Assembly: GCA_018268085.1 (NCBI GenBank)
Contig: JAFDXE010000036.1
Span: 1 to 38,576 of the forward strand
DNA: 38,576 nucleotides
Reading direction: 5' to 3'
Source: Bacteroidota bacterium
GTDB taxonomy: Bacteria; Bacteroidota; Bacteroidia; Chitinophagales; Chitinophagaceae
In this document: piece by piece, positions 17,655-24,908 of the stretch
Layout of the letters: the number at the start of each line of letters is the position of its first letter
How positions within the stretch are numbered: the first letter of the stretch is position 1
Notes under the pieces: generated by a model
Databases searched by the model: none
What the model was told of the DNA's origin: nothing
Seen by the model: only the letters and a program-made list of their open reading frames with translations
Made by a program: the position numbers and the translations under genes

Positions 17655-19637
17655 TTATTTCCCGTTTTTATTATTCACCAGCATCCACCTCGCCGTTTCA
17701 TAAATAGCGGAAGTGAGTTCAGACAAATGTTTCTTCGTAGAATCTGCCTGTTTCTGCGTTTGCGGAGGTAAATTATTTTTAACCGGAACCAGTTCTTCTT
17801 TATTAATGCGGATGTTTTTCCTGTAAAAATAATGGTCGGTTACAACACCTATCCAACCCGGCGCATGGTAAATGATGAATGCAGCATTTTCATTTTTGCA
17901 GGAATCGAGAAGATCACGACCTAATGTATGATTCGTATAGGGCTGCTGAAGCAGGCCGGCTATTGTAGGCAACACATCTATTTGTGATACAGCTTCCGTA
18001 CGAATCTGTGGCGTAAGCAAATCCGGTGCATACAGCAGTAATGGAATATGTTCATCACTTAACCGCTGTTCCGTCCATGCATGCGGATATACTGCATCCG
18101 CATTTCCTTCCACGCCATGATCACCTACAAATACAAAAATGGTATTGCTGAAATAAGCCTCCTTTTTTGCAGTTTCAATAAATTTCTGAAAACAATAATC
18201 GGTATAGGCAAACGCATTGAATTCCTTCTGCGATTCAAAACCATTTTTGGCGAGTTCTTCTTCCGGAATGGGCTTTACATGAAAATCGGTATCCTCTTCC
18301 GGTATGTCAAATGGGCGATGATTATCCGCTGTTTGTATGATGGCAAAAAAAGGCTTGCTTTGTTTTGAAATAACGGCATTGGCTTCCAGGAATAAATTTT
18401 TATCGCTAATGCCCCATACGTTTAATTTTTTTGCCGAATAGCTCCCTTCCTCATACACGTGTACATCTTTTATATTTTTTACCAGCCCTGAAAAATTATT
18501 GAACTGGCTTCTTCCTCCAATAAAATAAAATTTTTCATACCCGTTAAAATCATTGATGATCGTTCGCTGGTTTACAGAAGCATCGTTACGTGTGGCAAAT
18601 GTGCTCAACTGTACATCGGGAATACCGGTAATGGTGGCAAATACACCCCTGGCCGTTCCGAATGTTGGCGAAAAACATCTTTCAAAAAAAATCCCGTTGT
18701 GACAAAGCTCATTAAAGTAGGGCGTACTGTTCAACGGATTTCCGCTCATGCTGCTTTTATACATGCTGAAGCTTTCGCAAATAACCAGTACAATGTTCGG
18801 TTGCGACTCGAGCGTTTTACTGCCGGGCTGAACCAAACGGGAATATGAATTTGAAGTGGATGATTTCTGAAGATCAAGAAAGCGTGCTATTTCCGGATAA
18901 TGTTCCTTCGCCTTTGTTTGAAACTCCGGTTTACGAAAACGGAGCGTTGTAAAAAAGTTCTGCAATGGATTCAGCGCAAGGTTGCTTTTGAATTCATCAT
19001 TAAGGTTAAACGCACGGAAAAAATTCAACGGTGCCGCCGTTAAAAATCCATACATAAACCAGCCCAGCAAAAGCAATGCCGCCACATGCCACCTGCGCCG
19101 GTAGGTAAACTTGTGAACGTTCATATTCTTTCCTTCAACGCCTACATGGGTTCGTCTGAACATCCACGTTACCATCAGCACGGCACCGAACAACCCGATC
19201 AAAATCCAAACGATCGGGTAACTCTGCCAAACCATCTGGATACTTTCCTGGGGATCTTCGGCAAATATCAACGCATCAGCATTCAACCTTGCATTGATAT
19301 AAGCGAACTGGCCAAAATCAGCCCCATAAAAGAACAATACCAGCAAGGTTACAATACCAAGATAGATGGTCCAGAATTTTTTTAACCGTTCACTGTAAAA
19401 AGGAGAGAATTTCGGATATAAAGAAAACAACGCAATGGGAAACAGGATAAAAGCAATCCAGCGCAGATCGTATTTTAAACCCAGCCAGAATGATGGCCAC
19501 AGGTCTAATACCGAAATCGATGCCGGTTTAAAGCATATAACAGTTGCAATTCTGAAAGCAGTAAAAATAAACAGGTAGATAAAAAACAACGTTACTATCC
19601 ACTGTATTGTTTTTGGAACCCGCCATTTTATAAGCAT
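17655..19637 (-). CDS. LtaS-like membrane sulfatase-fold phosphotransferase, copy 1
   Basis: The 660-residue protein has five predicted N-terminal membrane helices (about 12-34, 52-74, 88-106, 142-160, 185-203) and a periplasmic alkaline-phosphatase-superfamily domain from about 278. Likely metal and catalytic residues are E288 in ICESF, the nucleophile T328 in FGTARGVFATITG, and the D-H pair near 507-508 in VGDHG. This is the lipoteichoic-acid-synthase family architecture. A Gram-negative Bacteroidota cell has no lipoteichoic acid, so a phosphoglycerol or phosphoethanolamine transfer to an envelope glycan or lipid is more plausible (inference). It follows a 662-residue paralogue by 61 bases, with a -7 box in the gap. 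Confidence 0.85.
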   Translation of the reverse strand: MLIKWRVPKTIQWIVTLFFIYLFIFTAFRIATVICFKPASISVLDLWPSFWLGLKYDLRWIAFILFPIALFSLYPKFSPFYSERLKKFWTIYLGIVTLLVLFFYGADFGQFAYINARLNADALIFAEDPQESIQMVWQSYPIVWILIGLFGAVLMVTWMFRRTHVGVEGKNMNVHKFTYRRRWHVAALLLLGWFMYGFLTAAPLNFFRAFNLNDEFKSNLALNPLQNFFTTLRFRKPEFQTKAKEHYPEIARFLDLQKSSTSNSYSRLVQPGSKTLESQPNIVLVICESFSMYKSSMSGNPLNSTPYFNELCHNGIFFERCFSPTFGTARGVFATITGIPDVQLSTFATRNDASVNQRTIINDFNGYEKFYFIGGRSQFNNFSGLVKNIKDVHVYEEGSYSAKKLNVWGISDKNLFLEANAVISKQSKPFFAIIQTADNHRPFDIPEEDTDFHVKPIPEEELAKNGFESQKEFNAFAYTDYCFQKFIETAKKEAYFSNTIFVFVGDHGVEGNADAVYPHAWTEQRLSDEHIPLLLYAPDLLTPQIRTEAVSQIDVLPTIAGLLQQPYTNHTLGRDLLDSCKNENAAFIIYHAPGWIGVVTDHYFYRKNIRINKEELVPVKNNLPPQTQKQADSTKKHLSELTSAIYETARWMLVNNKNGK

Positions 19638-19667
19638 AATAAGATTGTCTTAAGCAATAACTTCCTG

Positions 19668-19675
19668 CAAAAATA
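19668..19675 (-). promoter_or_regulatory. Bacteroidota -7 promoter box of LtaS-like copy 1
   Basis: TATTTTTG on the minus strand lies 30 bases before the start codon, inside the gap between the two paralogues. A TTG (19692-19690) gives a short 14-base spacing. Copy 1 may therefore be transcribed independently of copy 2. Confidence 0.45.
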
Positions 19676-19698
19676 CTTGCTCTGTTATACAATCTATA

Positions 19699-21687
19699 TT
19701 ATTTTTTTTTCTTCTTGTTATTATACAACAGGTATTTGGCGGTTTCATACCATGCTTCGGTGAGTGTTGACATTTGTTTTTGCAAACTATCGGTATGCGC
19801 ATTATTATTAACGGGGTCATTATTAATCACTGAAACAAAATCCTTAGAACCGGTTTTTAAATTTCTGCGGTAATAATATTCGTCGCTTACAACGCCAATG
19901 GTTGATAAGTCAGGATCGGCAATAAATGCATAGCGTTGTTTAGTATCGGCACTGTCGAATAAATTCCTTCCAAATGCATTGTTTATATACGGTTGTTTGC
20001 AGATAGAAGCTACAGAAGGAAGAATATCCAATTGCGAAGCTACTTTTCTTACTTTTTTTGGTTGCAGTAAACCAGGTGCATAAAACAACAATGGCACATG
20101 TTCATTTAAAATACCCTGTTTGGTAAAGCTCTGCGGAAACAGGTCGCCGGCATCACCATGCAAACCATGATCGCCTACAAAAACAAAGATGGTATTCTTG
20201 AAATATTTTTCTTTTTTAGCAGCTTCAATAAATTTCCGATAGTTAAAATCGGTATAACGAAATGCATTCAACTGCCCGTTATCATCGAAACCATATTTCT
20301 TCAACGTATCTGCCGGATAATTTACTTTTTTAAATTCATCCAGGTCTTCAGCAGGTATAGTATAAGGCCGGTGATTGTCGGCTGTTTGTATCACGGCAAA
20401 GAAAGGTTTTGTTTGTTGCGACAATATTTTATTGGCTTCCAGGAAAAGATTTTTATCACTGATACCCCATACATCTTCTTTCTGTGCTTTAAAATTTTCC
20501 TGTTCGTAGATGGTCAGATCTTCAATATTGTTGTGCAGCAATCCCCGGATATTTGCCCAGGTAGTACTGCCACCCAGGAAATAAAATTTCTTGTGATCCG
20601 TAAAATCACTGATAATGGTATGCTGATCTACGGCTGAGGGATTTCTGCTGGCTGTTTTGGGTTGTTCTACATCCGGGATGCCGGTAATGGTTGCCCACAC
20701 GCCCCTGGCTGTTCCAAATGCCGGTGTAAAGCACCGCTCAAAAAACACACCTTCATTGCACATACTGTTAAAATAAGGTGTTGCATCCATCTTATTGCCA
20801 AACATGGAACTTTTATAGGCACTGAAACTTTCACAGATCACCACAATAACGTTGGGGTGTACCTGCGGAACATCTGTAAAGGAATATGTTCTTTCATAAT
20901 TAAGTTTACTGCTGTCTTTATCTTTTACATCCAGGTAGTCAGCCATGGTAGCATAACTTTCTCTTACCTTTTTAATATCATATCCTGAATTTTTAAAACT
21001 CAGCGAGCTGAAAAAACTCTGGTAAGGATTGAGGGCCGTTGCAGATTTAAATTCATCCGTAAAAATAAATGCATCACTCCAGCGCAAAGGATACTGGTTG
21101 AGCTTACCAAAACAATACCCGCCTAAGATCAACACAAAAACTATATACCAAACTGTATTGAGTTTGCTTTTTTCCAGCGGTTGTTTTTCCTGGAATGCCT
21201 TTAATTTTCGTTTTGTCCACCCGGCAAACAACAGCAGCAATACAATAAACGCCACGCTGATCTTTAACAACGGATAGGTTTGCCACATCATCCCGGCGGA
21301 AATACCGGCGTCCTGCAGGTAATTCAGTACCGATGCATTTAAACGCTGGTGCAGGTAGTCGTAATGGTAAAAATCAGCTCCATACACAATGAGGCTGATA
21401 AAAAAAACCAGGCTTAAAAAAATTGTCCAGAATCCAACAGCCGCTTTTCTTTTAAATGGATTTAAGAAGGGAATCAAACACAACAGCAACATCACAATGC
21501 CCAATATGGAAACCATCCTGGCATCATAGCGCATCCCGAGTAGAAATGCAGAACCACTGAACGGACGATTGGCAGGCTGATAATGAAAAAAGAATAACAA
21601 CCTGTACAGGCTCATCAAAATAAAAAACAGGAATAGTACAGAAAATACCCAGCGGATAATTCTCGGAATCTTATTTAAAAAGCCCAT
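19699..21687 (-). CDS. LtaS-like membrane sulfatase-fold phosphotransferase, copy 2
   Basis: The 662-residue paralogue of the downstream gene has the same design: five N-terminal membrane helices, then a periplasmic sulfatase-type domain with E286 in ICESF, nucleophile T326 in FGTARGVWATITG, and VGDHG for metal binding. Long stretches are nearly shared with copy 1 (for example SDKNLFLEAN, IQTADNHRP and NTIFVFVGDHG), so the pair arose by tandem duplication. The C-terminus is lysine-rich (NNKKKKK). A role in transferring a phospho-alcohol group onto an envelope polymer is likely, but acceptor and donor are unknown. The PAP2 phosphatase gene divergent from it could recycle a lipid product (inference). 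Confidence 0.85.
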   Translation of the reverse strand: MGFLNKIPRIIRWVFSVLFLFFILMSLYRLLFFFHYQPANRPFSGSAFLLGMRYDARMVSILGIVMLLLCLIPFLNPFKRKAAVGFWTIFLSLVFFISLIVYGADFYHYDYLHQRLNASVLNYLQDAGISAGMMWQTYPLLKISVAFIVLLLLFAGWTKRKLKAFQEKQPLEKSKLNTVWYIVFVLILGGYCFGKLNQYPLRWSDAFIFTDEFKSATALNPYQSFFSSLSFKNSGYDIKKVRESYATMADYLDVKDKDSSKLNYERTYSFTDVPQVHPNVIVVICESFSAYKSSMFGNKMDATPYFNSMCNEGVFFERCFTPAFGTARGVWATITGIPDVEQPKTASRNPSAVDQHTIISDFTDHKKFYFLGGSTTWANIRGLLHNNIEDLTIYEQENFKAQKEDVWGISDKNLFLEANKILSQQTKPFFAVIQTADNHRPYTIPAEDLDEFKKVNYPADTLKKYGFDDNGQLNAFRYTDFNYRKFIEAAKKEKYFKNTIFVFVGDHGLHGDAGDLFPQSFTKQGILNEHVPLLFYAPGLLQPKKVRKVASQLDILPSVASICKQPYINNAFGRNLFDSADTKQRYAFIADPDLSTIGVVSDEYYYRRNLKTGSKDFVSVINNDPVNNNAHTDSLQKQMSTLTEAWYETAKYLLYNNKKKKK

Positions 21688-21708
21688 TCAATCAATTTTT
21701 ATATGCCG

Positions 21709-21716
21709 CAAAATTA
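21709..21716 (-). promoter_or_regulatory. Bacteroidota -7 promoter box of LtaS-like copy 2
   Basis: TAATTTTG on the minus strand, an exact TAnnTTTG match, lies 21 bases before the start codon and only 7 bases from the -7 box serving the opposite strand. Confidence 0.5.
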
Positions 21717-21723
21717 GATGAAT

Positions 21724-21731
21724 TATTTTTG
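21724..21731 (+). promoter_or_regulatory. Bacteroidota -7 promoter box of the PAP2 gene
   Basis: TATTTTTG, an exact match, lies 43 bases before ATG 21775. It is back-to-back with the minus-strand box at 21709-21716, so the two divergent promoters are likely to interfere or be co-regulated. Confidence 0.5.
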
Positions 21732-21774
21732 CCGGATTATGTATAAACGTTAATAGTATTGTACATTGCCACAA

Positions 21775-22341
21775 ATGAATAGTTTGCTTCAACTCGACAG
21801 GAATCTTTTCCAGGCGATCAATGCCGGTCACTGGCACAATGATTACATCGACACGTTCATGCTGTTTGTAAGAAACAGGGATACCTGGTGGCCATTTTAC
21901 CTGTTCCTGTTCGTTTTTGCTATCATCAACCTCAAAAAAAAGGCATTCTGGTGGATTGTATTCGGGGCGTTAACCGTTGTGATCTCCAATTTTATCAGCA
22001 GCGACCTCATTAAAGAACATGTTTTCCGGTTACGTCCCTGCAATGATCCAACACTGGCCGACAGCATTCGCATTCTCGTATCTTACCGGCCACAGAGCTC
22101 AAGTTTTACTTCATCTCATGCAACCAATCATTTTGCAATGGGTTCGTTCTTTTATTTTACCCTCAGCAGGCTCATAGGCAAATGGGCCCTTTTATTTATA
22201 TTGTGGGCCTCATTAATCTGCTTTGCACAGGTTTATGTAGGTGTGCATTATCCGCTGGATGTGATTTGCGGAGGCCTGATTGGTTTTATTTTCGGATATT
22301 TGGTCGCAAAATTGTACAGCAAAATTTTCAGTCTGTCATAA
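21775..22341 (+). CDS. PAP2-family membrane phosphatase
   Basis: The 188-residue membrane protein carries the three PAP2 motifs: KEHVFRLRP (KxxxxxxRP form), SSFTSSHATNHF (equivalent of PSGH), and VYVGVHYPLDV (SRxxxxxHxxxD form, with the usual Ser-Arg replaced by Val-Tyr). Several transmembrane segments surround them. Family members dephosphorylate lipid phosphates or pyrophosphates such as undecaprenyl pyrophosphate or phosphatidylglycerol phosphate at the periplasmic face. I chose ATG 21775 (MNSLLQLDRN) over an in-frame TTG three codons earlier. It is followed after six bases by the CorC-like gene, so the two are probably one operon. Confidence 0.88.
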   Translation: MNSLLQLDRNLFQAINAGHWHNDYIDTFMLFVRNRDTWWPFYLFLFVFAIINLKKKAFWWIVFGALTVVISNFISSDLIKEHVFRLRPCNDPTLADSIRILVSYRPQSSSFTSSHATNHFAMGSFFYFTLSRLIGKWALLFILWASLICFAQVYVGVHYPLDVICGGLIGFIFGYLVAKLYSKIFSLS

Positions 22342-22347
22342 ATCATT

Positions 22348-23649
22348 ATGGAGATATTTATACTGTTATTCCTTATTTTCCTGAACGCATTGTTTGTGAT
22401 GAGTGAAATTGCCCTCGTAAGCGCCCGGAAGGCACGCCTCGAATCGATGGCCAATAAAGGCGATGAGAAAGCAAAAACGGCACTCGATCTCGCCGAAAAT
22501 CCAGAGAAATTTTTAAGTACTGCCCAGATCGGCATCACGTTGATCGCTATATTAACGGGTGTGTATTCAGGAGAAAAATTCGGTCACGATTTACAGCCTT
22601 ATATCGAAAAGATTGAATTCATAAAACCGTATGCGAATACTGTTGCAACAAGTATTGTAGTTGTTATTGTAACGTTTCTTTCCATCATCTTCGGCGAACT
22701 TATTCCCAAAAAATTCGGATTGATCCGGGCCGAGAAAATTGCCCGTCATGTGGCAAGGCCGATGAATGCATTGTCAACCGTGGTGCACCCATTCGTTTGG
22801 CTGTTATCAGGCATTACCAATATTATTTTTAAATTATTCAACATAAAAAAAGCAACTGATAATTCGGTAACGGAAGAAGAGATCAAAGCAATGATCACGG
22901 AAGGTAGCGAGCATGGAACCATCGAAGAAGATGAAAAGGAAATAATTGAAAGGGTATTTCACCTGAGCGATCGAAGTATTACCTCACTGATGACGCACCG
23001 TACAGATATTGTTTGGATAGATGTAAGTGAAACAGTGGAAAAAGCAATTGGTCGTTTTGAAGATATCGTTTATTCAACATTCCCCGTTTGTGAAGGAACG
23101 GTAGATAATATCAAGGGGCTTGTATATGTAAAAGATATGCTGAAGGCCGCACCGGGAACCGGCATCCAGGCCATTACCAAAAAAGCATTGTTTGTTCCCG
23201 AAAACAATACCGCTTACCAGGTTTTGGAAAAATTCAAAGAAACAAAAATACACTCCTGTTTTATTGTAAACGAATATGGAACGCTGGAAGGAATGATCAC
23301 ACTCAATGATATTCTGGAAGCCATCATTGGCGATGTTCCGCAAACAGGGCAGGAAGAATATGAAATTACTAAAAGAACAGACGGTAGTTTTTTGGTTGAT
23401 GGACAAATTCATTTTTACGACTTCCTCGCTTATTTTGAAAAAGCCGACTGGATGAATGAAGGCGAACAGGAATTTGATACCCTTGCCGGATTTGCCCTGC
23501 ATCAACTGGAGCACATCCCTGTTACCGGTGAAACTTTTGAATGGAGAGATTTCCATTTTGAAATTATAGACATGGATGGACAGAGAATAGATAAAATCCT
23601 TGTAAAGATCTCTGATGAATTAAAAGACGGGATGGACGACACCGAATAA
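22348..23649 (+). CDS. CorC/TlyC (hemolysin-C) family CNNM-CBS membrane protein
   Basis: The 433-residue protein has an N-terminal CNNM (DUF21) membrane domain of about 190 residues with the marker ALFVMSEIALVSARKARLES and FGELIPKKFGL. A cytosolic CBS pair follows (about 205-335; VMTHR-like LMTHRTDIVWID and GLVYVKDML), then a CorC_HlyC transporter-associated domain at the C-terminus (DGSFLVDGQIHFYDF onward). Members are linked to Mg2+/Co2+ efflux or resistance; the hemolysin name is historical. It starts six bases after the PAP2 gene stop and ends 18 bases before the convergent DUF6702 gene. Ion specificity cannot be read from the sequence. Confidence 0.9.
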   Translation: MEIFILLFLIFLNALFVMSEIALVSARKARLESMANKGDEKAKTALDLAENPEKFLSTAQIGITLIAILTGVYSGEKFGHDLQPYIEKIEFIKPYANTVATSIVVVIVTFLSIIFGELIPKKFGLIRAEKIARHVARPMNALSTVVHPFVWLLSGITNIIFKLFNIKKATDNSVTEEEIKAMITEGSEHGTIEEDEKEIIERVFHLSDRSITSLMTHRTDIVWIDVSETVEKAIGRFEDIVYSTFPVCEGTVDNIKGLVYVKDMLKAAPGTGIQAITKKALFVPENNTAYQVLEKFKETKIHSCFIVNEYGTLEGMITLNDILEAIIGDVPQTGQEEYEITKRTDGSFLVDGQIHFYDFLAYFEKADWMNEGEQEFDTLAGFALHQLEHIPVTGETFEWRDFHFEIIDMDGQRIDKILVKISDELKDGMDDTE

Positions 23650-23667
23650 TTTTACCACTGCAACTTT

Positions 23668-24174
23668 TCAGAACTCCACAATTAATTTATCCTGCGGATT
23701 TTCCAGTTTATTACTTTTACGGTTACCGTTTACCGTTATATGTACAATATTTGTTTGCTGCGACTGGTAATCGAATAATATATTATCGGTAAGCTCAATC
23801 TTTTTTACGGAAGGAACCTGGTCTATTTCAAAATAACTGTAGATGGCTTCGTCCTGCAATTCAAATCCTTTGTACTGTACCGATGCCTGTTTGCCATTTA
23901 CTGATATCAAAAGGTGTTTAATAATATAACTACTAACCAGTTTATCCATTGCTGTTTTTTGAGTGGCATCATATAAATCCACATGAGCCTTATAAGCAGC
24001 CCTCAGTGTTTTCTCAAAGTCATCGGTAAATATTTTACAACTGATCTCAAGCGTTTTATCCTTTGCATTGTGTTCAATCTCCGTAACACTCACATAAAAA
24101 GGGTGAGGTAAAAAAGAGACATTGCTCATCCATATCAAACCAATAAACAGCCACTTGTATAATAAAGATTTCAT
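23668..24174 (-). CDS. DUF6702-type secreted protein
   Basis: The 168-residue protein begins with a hydrophobic signal-like segment (KSLLYKWLFIGLIWMSNVSF) and then the sequence HPFYVSVTEIEHNAKDKTLEISCKIF typical of DUF6702 proteins in Bacteroidota (recollection). The reading frame stays open to 24276, but ATG 24174 gives the expected signal peptide. Function is unknown. The HPFYVS / TLEISCKIFTDDFE pattern suggests a small periplasmic beta-rich protein. It is divergent from a HupE/UreJ-like protein and an M1 peptidase, a neighbourhood I recall as common for this family. Confidence 0.8.
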   Translation of the reverse strand: MKSLLYKWLFIGLIWMSNVSFLPHPFYVSVTEIEHNAKDKTLEISCKIFTDDFEKTLRAAYKAHVDLYDATQKTAMDKLVSSYIIKHLLISVNGKQASVQYKGFELQDEAIYSYFEIDQVPSVKKIELTDNILFDYQSQQTNIVHITVNGNRKSNKLENPQDKLIVEF

Positions 24175-24304
24175 TGCAACAATATTTTTGATAAGTTTGA
24201 TCGCTGTTACAAAGGTATAGCGATTGACTGGATGAAAAAGGAACCAAATATATCGTTGATCGTATGCCTGTATCATTAAAATATACCAACTTACTGCATC
24301 GCTG

Positions 24305-24883
24305 ATGAATGATTTTTATTTCTACTTCAAGCTGGGCTGGGAGCATATTATTAGCTGGGATGCAACAGATCATTTGTTATTCATATTAGCATTATCCGCC
24401 ATTTACCTTGTGCAAAACAGTAAGCAGTTGTTGATTTTAATTACCGCATTTACGGTAGGGCATTCATTAACACTGGCGCTAAGCGTATATGAACTGGTAC
24501 AGGTGAGCAGTAAATGGGTAGAATTCCTGATACCGGTTACCATCATGGCTACGGGATTGTTCAATCTCCTGCAGAAAAACAGGGAACCTTCATCTTTACA
24601 ACTGAATTACCTGCTGGCACTATTGTTTGGATTGATACACGGCCTTGGTTTCGCCAACAACATTCGCTTTATGCTGGCATCTGCCCAAAAAATCGCCATC
24701 CCTTTATTTGGTTTTAATGTTGGGTTGGAAGCCGGGCAGATACTGGTAGTATGTGTTATCTTATTAACTTCGTTCCTCTTTGTTAACAGGTTGAAAGTTC
24801 AAAGAAAATGGTGGGTTACCTCAGTGTCGGTTTTTGCAATTATTATGGCATCGTACATGGCTTTTACCAGGTTACCTTTTTAA
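24305..24883 (+). CDS. HupE/UreJ-like membrane protein
   Basis: The 192-residue membrane protein has about six hydrophobic segments and the HupE/UreJ signature: WEHIISWDATDHLLFILAL (11-29; conserved His and Asp-His), VGHSLTLALS (about 57-66) and LFGLIHGLGFA (about 106-116). HupE and UreJ are nickel-related permease-like proteins linked to hydrogenase and urease loci. Here neither enzyme is nearby, so a metal-transport role is only a family-level inference. It sits 25 bases upstream of the M1 peptidase gene on the same strand and is divergent from the DUF6702 gene, suggesting a functional trio. Confidence 0.85.
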   Translation: MNDFYFYFKLGWEHIISWDATDHLLFILALSAIYLVQNSKQLLILITAFTVGHSLTLALSVYELVQVSSKWVEFLIPVTIMATGLFNLLQKNREPSSLQLNYLLALLFGLIHGLGFANNIRFMLASAQKIAIPLFGFNVGLEAGQILVVCVILLTSFLFVNRLKVQRKWWVTSVSVFAIIMASYMAFTRLPF

Positions 24884-24908
24884 AATACTATTGAAATAAA
24901 ATACAGAT

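Noticed and set aside
20158..20637. 159-codon plus-strand open frame
   Set aside because: Antisense to the sulfatase domain of the LtaS-like copy 2; the equivalent shadow frame also appears in copy 1, as expected from paralogy rather than coding.
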